Positions 33,994 to 41,497 of a stretch of DNA of 54,423 nucleotides are shown piece after piece. A model generated the notes under the pieces. The model worked only from the letters and a program-made list of their open reading frames with translations. It did not search any database and was not told where the DNA came from. The DNA comes from Acetobacteraceae bacterium (GTDB lineage: Bacteria > Pseudomonadota > Alphaproteobacteria > Acetobacterales > Acetobacteraceae). Location: positions 1-54,423 of the forward strand of contig JAIYDS010000248.1 of the NCBI GenBank assembly GCA_027487385.1, read 5' to 3'. Numbering within the stretch: the stretch's first letter is position 1; every line of letters begins with the position of its first letter. A program made the translations under genes and the position numbers.

Positions 33994-34985
33994 TGGAACA
34001 GCCCATCATCGAATTGCGCGGCATCACCAAGCGCTTCGAGAAGAAGCTCGACTTCGCCGGCAAGATCGCGAAGCGCCTGGGCGCCCCGTTGCGCGACGAG
34101 ACCGTGCATGCGGTGGATGGCGTGAACCTGACGATCCGCAAGGGCGAGGTGGTGGGCCTGGTCGGTGAATCCGGCTGCGGCAAGTCCACCCTGGGCCGCG
34201 TCGTCGCCGGCATCCTGCCGCCCTCCGAGGGCACGGTGCTCTGGCGCGGCACGGATGTGAATGCGCTGACGGGTGCCGCGAAGAAGGAGGCGCAGCTTCG
34301 CGCCCAGATGATCTTCCAGGACCCCTACGCGTCGCTCAACCCGCGCATGAAGGTGCAGGACATCGTGGGCGAGGCGCCCTTGGTCCATGGCATCACCACG
34401 CGCGGCGGCTTCGACGACTATGTGGATGAGCAGATCCGCCGCGCCGGCCTCGATCCCGCCTTCAAGAAGCGCTACCCGCACCAGTTCTCGGGCGGGCAGC
34501 GGCAGCGCATCGGCATTGCCCGCGCGCTGGCGGTGAAGCCGGAATTCCTGGTCTGCGACGAGGCGGTGGCGGCACTCGACGTCTCCATCCAGGCGCAGAT
34601 CCTGAACCTCTTCATGAAGCTGCGGGCGGAGCTCGATCTCACCTACCTCTTCATCAGCCATGACCTCGGCGTGGTGGAACACCTGAGCGACCGCGTGGTG
34701 ATCATGTATCTCGGCCGCGTGGTGGAACAGGCGCCGAGCGAGCAGGTCTTCGCCCGGCCGAACCACCCCTACACCGCCTCGCTCCTCGCCTCCGTGCCGC
34801 GGATCGAGGCGCGCAAGCGGGCCTTCGCGGTGGTGCAGGGCGAGATCCCCTCGCCGCTCAACCCGCCCAGCGGCTGCCATTTCCACCCGCGCTGCCCGCA
34901 TGCGACGGAGCGCTGCAAGGTGGAGGTGCCGAAGCTGCGGGAGATTGCGCCGGGGCATTTCTCCGCCTGCCACCTGAACGGGTGA
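33990..34985 (+). CDS. Peptide ABC transporter ATP-binding protein (DppF-type)
   Basis: Second ATPase, 331 residues. Walker A GESGCGKST, signature FSGGQRQRIGIARAL, Walker B VCDEAVAALDVS, and a C-terminal SGCHFHPRCPHATERC cysteine segment. An insertion after the first strand (EKKLDFAGKIAKRLGAPLRD) is common in DppF-type subunits. The ATP-binding pair, two permeases and binding protein make a complete importer. Confidence 0.94.
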   Translation: MMEQPIIELRGITKRFEKKLDFAGKIAKRLGAPLRDETVHAVDGVNLTIRKGEVVGLVGESGCGKSTLGRVVAGILPPSEGTVLWRGTDVNALTGAAKKEAQLRAQMIFQDPYASLNPRMKVQDIVGEAPLVHGITTRGGFDDYVDEQIRRAGLDPAFKKRYPHQFSGGQRQRIGIARALAVKPEFLVCDEAVAALDVSIQAQILNLFMKLRAELDLTYLFISHDLGVVEHLSDRVVIMYLGRVVEQAPSEQVFARPNHPYTASLLASVPRIEARKRAFAVVQGEIPSPLNPPSGCHFHPRCPHATERCKVEVPKLREIAPGHFSACHLNG

Positions 34986-34986
34986 G

Positions 34987-35646
34987 ATGCGGCGGCGCCT
35001 GGCCCTGCTCGGCATGCTTGCCGGCTGCGCCACGCCGCCAGCGCCGCCCGCGGAGGACCTCTTGATCCCGCCCTATTTCGCCCAATGGGAATCCCCCGAA
35101 CTCGTCGGCGAATTCCTTGCAGGCCGCGATGCCACGACCGACCCGCGCTGGGCCGAATCCGGCGCGGCCGACGCGGCCGAATATGCCCGCTGGGCCGAGC
35201 ATCTCTGCGGCATGGCCTGCCTGAAGATGGCCATGGCGGCACGCGGCGAGGCGCACAGCATCCATGACCTCCGCCGCGCCGTGCAGCCGCTGGGCGGCTA
35301 TGTGGAGCAGCCGGACGGCTTCATCCGCGGCCTGATCTATGCCGGCGCGGTGCGCTGGCTGAACGGGCGCCACATCGCGGCGCGCACCGTGCTGGACGCG
35401 CCCATGCCCGCCCTGGCGCCGGGCGAATTCTACATCGCCTCGGTCCATGCCGGCATCCGCACGCCGGAGGTGGAACCACCGCGCAAGGGCGGCCACCTGG
35501 TGCTGGTCTTCGGCACGGATGAGGCCGGGCGCTGGCGCTTCCACAACCCCTCGGGCATCGGCGCGGCGCAGCAGCGGGATGTGCGGCTTTCGCCCGAGGC
35601 CTTCTCGCGCTTTCACGCGGATCGGGGCATCCTCATCCCGTTGTGA
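34987..35646 (+). CDS. C39-peptidase-like lipoprotein
   Basis: A 219-residue predicted lipoprotein with lipobox LAGC (cysteine 14). The rest resembles a papain-fold C39-type peptidase: candidate nucleophile in HLCGMACLKM (Cys74), histidine in KGGHLVLVFG (His170) and the polar residue in RFHNPSG (Asn187). It has no ABC exporter fused to it. It starts 1 base after the last importer ATPase gene and overlaps the following MFS gene, so it is in the peptide-importer operon and may trim peptides at the membrane. Activity is inferred. Confidence 0.68.
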   Translation: MRRRLALLGMLAGCATPPAPPAEDLLIPPYFAQWESPELVGEFLAGRDATTDPRWAESGAADAAEYARWAEHLCGMACLKMAMAARGEAHSIHDLRRAVQPLGGYVEQPDGFIRGLIYAGAVRWLNGRHIAARTVLDAPMPALAPGEFYIASVHAGIRTPEVEPPRKGGHLVLVFGTDEAGRWRFHNPSGIGAAQQRDVRLSPEAFSRFHADRGILIPL

Positions 35647-36812
35647 ACCGCACCTCAGATCGCGCCCTGACCCTGGGCACAGCGCTGACCCAGACCATCG
35701 GCTGGGGCACGCTGTTCATTCCCTTCGCGCTCATGGTGCAGCCGATGGAGGCCGAACTGGGCTGGAGCCGCGCCGAGCTGAACGGCGCCTTCACCCTGGC
35801 CATCCTCGTCTCGGGCGTGCTGGCCATCCCGGTGGGGCGCTGGGTGGACCGGCATGGCGGCCAGGCACCGCTCGCCTGGGGCGGCGTGCTGGGCAGCGCC
35901 ATGCTCGCCGCCTGGGCGATGGTGGATCAGCTCTGGCTCTTCTATCTGCTCTGGTTCGCGCTCGGCGTCGCGCATGCCACGGCGCTCTGGGGCCCGGCCA
36001 TGGCGGTGGTGGTGGCCCTCGCCCAGCAGCCCATGCGGGTGATCACCGCCATCACCTTCATCACGGGCTTCGCGGGCACCATCTTCATCCCGCTCGTCGC
36101 CGCGCTGATCGCGGGCTTCGGCTGGCGCGGTGCGCTGTGGATCCTCGCCGCGCTGCAGCTTCTGCCGGCCCTGGTGGCCGGGTGGCAATTCGCCGGAACC
36201 CGCCCGCCCCCACCCACGCAGCGGGCGCGCAGCGATGCGGCCTATCGCCGCACCTTGCGCCGCCCGGCCTTCTGGGGCCTCGCCCTCTGCTTCGCGGCGC
36301 ATGCCTTCATCGGCGTGGGGCTCGGCGCGCATCTGGTGCCGCTGCTGCGCGAGGCCGGGCTGCCCGAGGCGAGCGTGATCCTGCTGGTGGCCCTGCATGG
36401 CCCCTTGCAGGTGGCCGCGCGGGCCGGGCTTTACGTCGCGGGCAGCCGCGCCTCGATGCGCTGGGTGGGCATGGGGGCGATGCTGCTCCTGCCCATCGCC
36501 CTGCTCTGGATGGCGGGTGCGCCGGCGGCCTTCCTCTGGCTGCTGCCCTTCGTGCTCTTCTGGGCGGTGGCGGACGGGCTGCTGACCATCGTCCGCGCCG
36601 CCGGCACCGCCGAAATCCTGGGGCGCGAGGGCTATGGCGCGGTGACCGGCGCACTGACCCTCATCGCCGTGCTGCCGCGCACCCTGGGGCCCATCACCCT
36701 CGCCCTGATCTGGGAGGCCGATGGCGGCTATGGCGCCGTCCCCTGGGTGCTGGCGGGCGTGGGCTTCCTGGGGGCCGCGAGTTTTTTGCTGGCGCTGCGC
36801 GATCGGGGCTAG
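35643..36812 (+). CDS. MFS transporter
   Basis: Major facilitator superfamily carrier of 389 residues with about 12 helices. The N-terminal half has the helix 1 TIGWGTLFIPFALMVQPMEA and the loop 2-3 motif GRWVDRHGGQAPLAWGG; a central loop (about residues 185-205) divides the halves. It resembles oxalate/formate-antiporter-like or monocarboxylate-type MFS proteins, but the substrate is open. GTG start overlaps the stop of the lipoprotein gene (GTGA). Part of the importer operon. Confidence 0.9.
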   Translation: MNRTSDRALTLGTALTQTIGWGTLFIPFALMVQPMEAELGWSRAELNGAFTLAILVSGVLAIPVGRWVDRHGGQAPLAWGGVLGSAMLAAWAMVDQLWLFYLLWFALGVAHATALWGPAMAVVVALAQQPMRVITAITFITGFAGTIFIPLVAALIAGFGWRGALWILAALQLLPALVAGWQFAGTRPPPPTQRARSDAAYRRTLRRPAFWGLALCFAAHAFIGVGLGAHLVPLLREAGLPEASVILLVALHGPLQVAARAGLYVAGSRASMRWVGMGAMLLLPIALLWMAGAPAAFLWLLPFVLFWAVADGLLTIVRAAGTAEILGREGYGAVTGALTLIAVLPRTLGPITLALIWEADGGYGAVPWVLAGVGFLGAASFLLALRDRG

Positions 36813-36821
36813 GCTCAGGCC

Positions 36822-37376
36822 ATGCGCTTGCTCCTGATCCTGCTCGCTTTGGCCGCGCCCGCCCAGGCCCGCCCGGGCGAGACCCTGACCCTGACGGGCG
36901 AGGCGCGCATCGGCGAGGATCAGCGGCCGGTGCGCTTCACCTTCCTCTGCTCGGCCAATGCGGGGCCGCATGTGACGGGCGTGCTGGGCGTGGACCTGGC
37001 CGTGCCGCGACACGCCACGCTGCGGCCGGTCTTCGATTTCGACGCCTTCGAGGGGCCGGATGCCGCGGCCGGAGCGCGCACCCGGCTGGAGACGACGGCC
37101 GAAGGCACGGTGCTGCGGCTGCAGATCGCCGTCAGCGGCTCCATCGGCGTCGCCGAGGACAGCCCCTTCGTCTTCAGCGCCATCGCCGCCCGGCGGCAGG
37201 ATGCGGCGCGGCTGGCGGAATTGTCCCGGCTGCTGGCGCCGCTGACGCAGGGCGCCGCGCAATTCGCGTGGATTCAGGATCAGGCGCGGGGCGCGGCCAT
37301 TCAGGCCCGGCTGGCGGTCAATGCGGCGGATGCCGCGGGGCTGCGTGAACTGCTGGGGCCCTGTCTGGGGCGGTGA
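36822..37376 (+). CDS. Secreted protein of unknown function
   Basis: A 184-residue protein with signal peptide MRLLLILLALAAPAQA. The mature part looks like a small beta-rich domain with one internal cysteine (FTFLCSANAGPH) and one near the C-terminus (LLGPCLGR), possibly a disulfide. I do not recognise a family. It starts 9 bases after the MFS gene and is the last gene of the long operon before the dispersed repeat. Confidence 0.72.
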   Translation: MRLLLILLALAAPAQARPGETLTLTGEARIGEDQRPVRFTFLCSANAGPHVTGVLGVDLAVPRHATLRPVFDFDAFEGPDAAAGARTRLETTAEGTVLRLQIAVSGSIGVAEDSPFVFSAIAARRQDAARLAELSRLLAPLTQGAAQFAWIQDQARGAAIQARLAVNAADAAGLRELLGPCLGR

Positions 37377-37396
37377 GGCTTCCGAAAAGAAAAGAG

Positions 37397-37432
37397 GCCT
37401 CCGGCGGCCGGGGCCGAGGGGCCCCGGACCCC
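37397..37432 (+). repeat. Dispersed GC-rich intergenic repeat, forward copy
   Basis: GCCTCCGGCGGCCGGGGCC, GAGG, GGCCCCGGACCCC: a compensated variant in which CTGGGG/CCCCAG of other copies is CCGGGG/CCCCGG, so the stem is conserved while sequence changes. It sits between convergent genes ending at 37376 and 37441. This covariation supports a selected hairpin. Confidence 0.78.
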
Positions 37433-37440
37433 GGCTGTTT

Positions 37441-38238
37441 TCAGCTGGACGCGCGGGGGTATTGCAGCACCAGAATCTCCGCGCCCTCGGGGCCGGCCTC
37501 GGCCAGCAGCGGGGCCTCGTCGGGCGGGACAAAGAGCGCGCTCAAGCGGCCGAGGACCGCGCCGCCATGGGTGATGGCGCCGGTCGTCACCAGCATGCTC
37601 TGGCCGGCGCCGCGGGCGGGGTCGGGCGCCGTGACGCGGCCCCGGGGCGGGATACGGAGCATCATGATGGCCAGGCCATCCGGCTCGGCCAGCACCATCT
37701 CGGTCACCGCCTCGCGCCGCGCGGCCAGCGCCTCGGGCGTGCTGGGCAGCACGGGGTCGGCCAGGATGTAGCGCTTGGGGCCGCGCGCCATGCGGGCCTT
37801 GGCGGCGGGCAGGAATTGCGCGCCCGTGCCATCGGCGCTGGCCCGCAGGGTGAAGTATTTCAGCCCGCCCTCGCCCGGCGTGATGGGGCCGTAGGCGGTG
37901 CTGGCGCCTGCGAAATGCGCCATGATCGGCTGCACCGCATGCCGGCCGATGGCGCCGCCGCCCTCCACCACCACCTGGAACTGGTCCACGAAGTGGAAAT
38001 GCGGGTGCACCACCGCATTCACCTCCTGCTCGACCAGGAAGGCCTGGGGCTCCCGCGTCTCGCCCGGCGCGGGCGGCGCGTATTCCAGCGCGCCCATCGC
38101 CTTCGGGTCCACCGAGGCCGAGCCCTTGGGCGAAGGCGGCGGGCCGAAATAATCGCTGCGCCAGAGCAGCCCCCCCTCCGGGGCGACGCGCGAGAAGCGG
38201 GTGCGGGCGGCGGCCTCGGCCGCGGTGGCGTAGATCAT
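37441..38238 (-). CDS. Cupin-like protein of unknown function
   Basis: A 265-residue cytoplasmic protein. Two beta-rich halves look like a bicupin: the first has VHPHFHFVDQFQVVVEGGGA with histidines placed as in cupin metal motif 1, the second has MLVTTGAITHGGAVLGRLSA. There is no signal peptide. The ATG at 38238 is divergent from a Bug receptor gene with about 118 bases between, including an 18-bp tandem repeat. Function and substrate are not known; a sensor or small oxygenase is possible. Confidence 0.7.
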   Translation of the reverse strand: MIYATAAEAAARTRFSRVAPEGGLLWRSDYFGPPPSPKGSASVDPKAMGALEYAPPAPGETREPQAFLVEQEVNAVVHPHFHFVDQFQVVVEGGGAIGRHAVQPIMAHFAGASTAYGPITPGEGGLKYFTLRASADGTGAQFLPAAKARMARGPKRYILADPVLPSTPEALAARREAVTEMVLAEPDGLAIMMLRIPPRGRVTAPDPARGAGQSMLVTTGAITHGGAVLGRLSALFVPPDEAPLLAEAGPEGAEILVLQYPRASS

Positions 38239-38250
38239 GGCGTTTCCCCG

Positions 38251-38286
38251 AAGCTTTGCAGTTGCCCCAAGCTTTGCAGTTGCCAG
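38251..38286. repeat. 18-bp tandem repeat in a divergent promoter region
   Basis: Two adjoining copies of an 18-base unit starting AAGCTTTGCAGTTGCC (38251-38268 and 38269-38286), identical at 16 of 18 bases. Each copy contains a TTGCC motif that can serve as a -35 box; the second feeds the promoter described for the Bug receptor gene. It may be a duplicated regulator-binding site. Confidence 0.8.
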
Positions 38287-38309
38287 GACAAATCTGGCTT
38301 GCCCATACT
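38280..38309 (+). promoter_or_regulatory. Sigma-70-type promoter of the Bug receptor gene
   Basis: TTGCCA (38280-38285, 5 of 6 to consensus), 18-base spacer, CATACT (38304-38309, 4 of 6). The start of transcription would be near 38316, about 40 bases before the ATG at 38357. The -35 box lies across the end of the second tandem-repeat copy. Confidence 0.45.
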
Positions 38310-38356
38310 CTGGAGACGGAAAATGGCCCAGTGCAAGGCCGAATATGGGGGAAATC

Positions 38357-39352
38357 ATGCAAAGAGACGGACAAATCCCGCGCGGGCCGATGCGGCGCGG
38401 CCTGCTGGCCTCGCCGCTGCTGCTCCTGGCGCCCGGTGCTCGGGCGCAAAGCTGGCCGGCGCGGCCCATCCGCATCCTGGTGGGCTTTCCGCCGGGCCAG
38501 GCGACCGACACCATCGCCCGCCTCCTCGCCGAGAAGCTGAGCGAAAACCCCGGCTGGTCCATGGTGGTGGAGAACCGCCCGGGCCAGGGTGGCAGCCTGG
38601 GTGCGGCGGCGGCGGCACAGAGCGCGCCGGATGGCCATACGCTGCTGCTCTCGGCCACCGCGCCGCTGGCCACCAATCCCAATCTCTACGCCAATATCGG
38701 CTATGATCCGGTGCGGGATTTCGCGCCCATCACGCTGGTGGCGAACCTGCCCTTCGTGCTGCTGGTGAACCCGAACCTGCCCGTCCGCAGCCCGGCCGAG
38801 CTCATCGCCCTGGCCCGCGCGCGGCCGGGCCAGGTCACCTTCGGCACGCCGGGCAATGGCACCACGGCGCATCTCATCACCATGATGTTCTCCCGCGCCG
38901 CCGGCGGGCTGGAATTGACCCATGTGCCCTATCGCGGCGGGCCGCAGGTGCTGACCGACCTGCTGGGCGGGCGGCTCGATTTCATGTTCGAGACCGAGGT
39001 CTTCTCCCTGCCGCATATCCAGTCCGGCCGGGTGCGGGCGCTGGCGCTGACCACCGCCACCCGCTCCGACCGCCAGCCCGACCTGCCCACCCTGGCGCAG
39101 AGCGGCATGCCGGGCTTCGACGCCGCCGCCTGGCTCGGCCTGGTGGCACCGGCCGGCACGCCCGCCCCCATCATCCTGCGCATCAACCAGGAGATCCATC
39201 GCATCCTGGCCGAGCCCGCGATGCGCGAGCGCCTCAGCGGATTGGGCGCCCAGGTGCTGACCAGCACGCCGGAGCAATTCGCGAGCTTCATCCGCAGCGA
39301 GGGGGTGAAGTGGGGGAATGCCATCCGGGAGAACAATGTGCGGCTGGATTAG
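38357..39352 (+). CDS. Bug family tripartite tricarboxylate transporter receptor
   Basis: Periplasmic solute-binding protein of the TctC/Bug family, 331 residues from the chosen ATG. Signal peptide with MRRGLLASPLLLLAPGARAQ. Core motifs are RPIRILVGFPPGQATDTIAR, VVENRPGQGGSLGAAAAAQ, DGHTLLLS and YDPVRDFAPITLVA. GGGGGA lies 5-6 bases before ATG 38357; ATG 38345 and 38390 are alternatives. No TctA/TctB membrane genes are nearby, so it is an orphan receptor, as is usual in this bacterial group. It likely binds a carboxylate. Confidence 0.92.
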   Translation: MQRDGQIPRGPMRRGLLASPLLLLAPGARAQSWPARPIRILVGFPPGQATDTIARLLAEKLSENPGWSMVVENRPGQGGSLGAAAAAQSAPDGHTLLLSATAPLATNPNLYANIGYDPVRDFAPITLVANLPFVLLVNPNLPVRSPAELIALARARPGQVTFGTPGNGTTAHLITMMFSRAAGGLELTHVPYRGGPQVLTDLLGGRLDFMFETEVFSLPHIQSGRVRALALTTATRSDRQPDLPTLAQSGMPGFDAAAWLGLVAPAGTPAPIILRINQEIHRILAEPAMRERLSGLGAQVLTSTPEQFASFIRSEGVKWGNAIRENNVRLD

Positions 39353-39447
39353 GCGCGGGGCCGCCAACCGGGATCGAAAGGCCCGCCCGGGCGGCTTGAC
39401 CAAGCGGCCCGGGGTGGTGTGAGTGGCGGCACCCTGAGGAGCCTGCC

Positions 39448-40401
39448 ATGCCCGCCACCCACCGCATTCCCGCAACGCCCGAGACCATCCGCTGGGGCAC
39501 CTTCGATGGCAGCTTCAAGCCCATCATGGAGGTGGAGAGCGGGGATCTCGTCATCCTCCAATGCGTTTCCGGCGCGCCCGATGTGGTCGCGGAAGCCGAG
39601 GCGCTGGGCCTCACCATCCCGCCCGCGCTGGCGGCCATCCATGCCAGCAACCCGCCGCGCCTCGGGCCGCACATCCTGACCGGCCCCGTCGCCGTGAAGG
39701 GCGCCATGCCGGGTGACGTGCTGCGCGTGGATATCGAGAAGATCGAGCTCGGCGCCGAATGGGGCTTCTGCGGCTTCCGCCCGCTGGGCGGCACGCTGCC
39801 CGAGGATTTCCCCTATCGGCGCATGCTGCACATCCCGGTGGATCACGAGAAGCGCACGGGCCTGGTGCCGATCGGCGGCGGCATCACCCTGCCGCTCAGC
39901 CCCTTCTTCGGCGTGATGGGCGTGGCGCCCCCGCCGGAATGGGGCCCGATCTCCACCAAGGAGCCGCGCGCCCATGGCGGCAATCTCGACAACAAGGAAA
40001 TCGGCGAGGGCGCCACGCTGTTTCTCCCGGTCCATGTGCCGGGCGGCAATTTCTCGGCGGGCGATGGCCATGGCGTGCAGGGCGATGGCGAGGTCTGCAT
40101 CAATGCGCTGGAGATGTGCCTCACCGGCCATTTCCGCCTGACGCTGATGAAGGGCGCCAACCTCGCCTATCCGCGCGCCGAGACCGCGACCCACTACATC
40201 ACCATGGGCATGCACGAAGACCTCGACGAGGCGATGAAGAAGGCACTGCGGGAGATGATCGGCTTCATCACCAGCCGCACCAATCTGAGCCCGGCCGATG
40301 CCTATCAATTCTGCTCGCTGGCCGTGGATTTCCATGTGACGCAGACGGTGAACGGCGAAAAGGGCGTGCACGGGCTGTTGAAGAAGGGCCTTCTTTTCTG
40401 A
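39448..40401 (+). CDS. Acetamidase/formamidase family protein
   Basis: A 317-residue hydrolase of the FmdA/AmdA family, which releases ammonia from formamide, acetamide or related short amides. Family marks are GPHILTGPVAVKGAMPGDVL, GGGITLPLSPFFGVMGVAPP, the HGGNLDNKEIGEGATLFLPV motif and GDGHGVQGDGEVCINALE. The length is at the short end for the family but complete. It follows a Bug receptor gene by 95 bases on the same strand, so the receptor may deliver a related amide or acid. Confidence 0.92.
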   Translation: MPATHRIPATPETIRWGTFDGSFKPIMEVESGDLVILQCVSGAPDVVAEAEALGLTIPPALAAIHASNPPRLGPHILTGPVAVKGAMPGDVLRVDIEKIELGAEWGFCGFRPLGGTLPEDFPYRRMLHIPVDHEKRTGLVPIGGGITLPLSPFFGVMGVAPPPEWGPISTKEPRAHGGNLDNKEIGEGATLFLPVHVPGGNFSAGDGHGVQGDGEVCINALEMCLTGHFRLTLMKGANLAYPRAETATHYITMGMHEDLDEAMKKALREMIGFITSRTNLSPADAYQFCSLAVDFHVTQTVNGEKGVHGLLKKGLLF

Positions 40402-40455
40402 GGGAGGGATTGCAAAGGCCACCTGTTTTGGTTTCCGGGGGGCCTTTGCTAGGGT

Positions 40456-40474
40456 CCAGGGGCAAAGCCCCTGG
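40456..40474 (+). repeat. Hairpin repeat overlapping a ribosome-binding site
   Basis: Perfect 8-bp stem CCAGGGGC/GCCCCTGG with loop AAA; the same hairpin with loop AGA is at 25628-25646. Here its 3' arm includes the first two bases of the GGAG (40473-40476) that serves the ATG at 40483, so folding could lower translation of that gene. Confidence 0.65.
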
Positions 40475-40482
40475 AGAGCCCA

Positions 40483-40938
40483 ATGCGCCGCCTCGCCCTA
40501 CTCCCCCTGTTGCTGGCGCCCATCACCGCGGAGGCGCAGGACGCCTTCTGCACCGGTCTGCGCCAGGTCGTTCACGCTGCCGCGACGGAATTCGCCGAAT
40601 TGCCGCTGGGCTCGCACTACCTGCATGGCTCGGTGAATGAGCGCCGGGCCGTGGCCCCGCCGGTGCAGGGCGGGCCGCCGCGCGCGGTCTATTACGCGGT
40701 GATGCTGCGCGACAATTCGGCGCGCGCCTTCACCCTGGCCGAAAGCCACATGCGCAGCCTGCAGGCCGAGATCACCCGCTGCCTGCCGCAGGCCCAGGCC
40801 TCGGCGGTCGCGAGCAATGAACGCGGCGCCTTCCAGAGCTGGACGCTGGAGCGGGCGGTGGTGGGGCTGCGGCGCGAGGACAGCCGGGGCTTCGCCTCAT
40901 CGACCGAGATCGAGGTTTCGATCACCTCACGCTGGTGA
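40483..40938 (+). CDS. Secreted protein of unknown function
   Basis: A 151-residue protein with signal peptide MRRLALLPLLLAPITAEAQ. The mature domain has two cysteines (AFCTGLRQVV and ITRCLPQA), probably a disulfide, and ends in a beta strand EIEVSITSRW. I do not recognise the family. A hairpin overlaps its ribosome-binding site. It is 81 bases after the amidase gene, and a repeat pair follows. Confidence 0.7.
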   Translation: MRRLALLPLLLAPITAEAQDAFCTGLRQVVHAAATEFAELPLGSHYLHGSVNERRAVAPPVQGGPPRAVYYAVMLRDNSARAFTLAESHMRSLQAEITRCLPQAQASAVASNERGAFQSWTLERAVVGLRREDSRGFASSTEIEVSITSRW

Positions 40939-40941
40939 TCC

Positions 40942-41057
40942 GGGCCTGATCGGCTGGGACCGAGGCCCCCCCCCTCCCTGACGCCGGGATATCGCGCCCA
41001 AACCCTTGTAAAAACTGAAAAATTGGGTCTGGTGCCTCGGCCCCAGCCGCCGGAGGC
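40942..41057. repeat. Decayed inverted pair of the dispersed repeat
   Basis: A degenerate forward arm (about 40942-40976, with GGCTGGGACCGAGGCCCCC) and a better reverse arm (41025-41057, GGGTCTGGTGCCTCGGCCCC then AGCCGCCGGAGGC) enclose an A-rich spacer (about 40991-41024). It separates the convergent secreted-protein gene and the tRNA-Leu gene. Confidence 0.65.
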
Positions 41058-41097
41058 CTCACTTTTCCCTTTGCCATATACGCGCTTCCGGCGGGCC

Positions 41098-41180
41098 TGC
41101 GGGCGGCGGGACTCGAACCCGCACGGCCATGCGGCCGAGGGTTTTTAAGACCCTTCCGTCTACCATTCCGGCACGCCCGC
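41098..41180 (-). tRNA. tRNA-Leu (anticodon UAA)
   Basis: An 83-nt cloverleaf on the minus strand. Acceptor stem GCGGGCG/CGCCCGC with discriminator A, anticodon arm AGGGTCTTAAAAACCCT with UAA, a long class II variable arm CGGCCGCATGGCCG, and a T arm GCGGGTTCGAGTCCCGC. CCA is not encoded. It follows the small lipoprotein gene on the same strand. Class II form and anticodon both say leucine. Confidence 0.95.
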
Positions 41181-41215
41181 GCCGGGAGATCATGCCACGG
41201 CCCGGGGCGTTTCGG

Positions 41216-41497
41216 CTACCAGGTGCGGCGGATGGGCTCCACGCCGCCAGGCGCCGGCAGCCCCAGGCGGCGCAGGCAGGCCTCGTAGAGCCGGCGCTCC
41301 GCCTCGCGCTCCTCGGTGAGCAGGCGGCGGACCTGGCTCTGGTTCTCGAAATTCGATTGGCGCGCGGCGTTGCGCTCCGGCGCGCGCACGGCCTCCGCCC
41401 GGCATTCGGCATTGTCCATCACCGGGGCCGCCACCAGGGGCTCCAACTCCCCGCAACCTGCGACGAGCAGGATCGCCAGAACAGGAAGGAATCTCAT
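41216..41497 (-). CDS. Small lipoprotein of unknown function
   Basis: A 93-residue protein with a lipoprotein signal (MRFLPVLAILLVAGCGE, lipobox VAGC). The mature part is mostly charged helix (QVRRLLTEEREAERRLYEAC) and probably a coiled coil. I place the start at ATG 41497 because it overlaps the nudC stop as ATGA; a start four codons upstream is possible. It probably sits in the outer or inner membrane leaflet. Function unknown. Confidence 0.7.
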   Translation of the reverse strand: MRFLPVLAILLVAGCGELEPLVAAPVMDNAECRAEAVRAPERNAARQSNFENQSQVRRLLTEEREAERRLYEACLRRLGLPAPGGVEPIRRTW

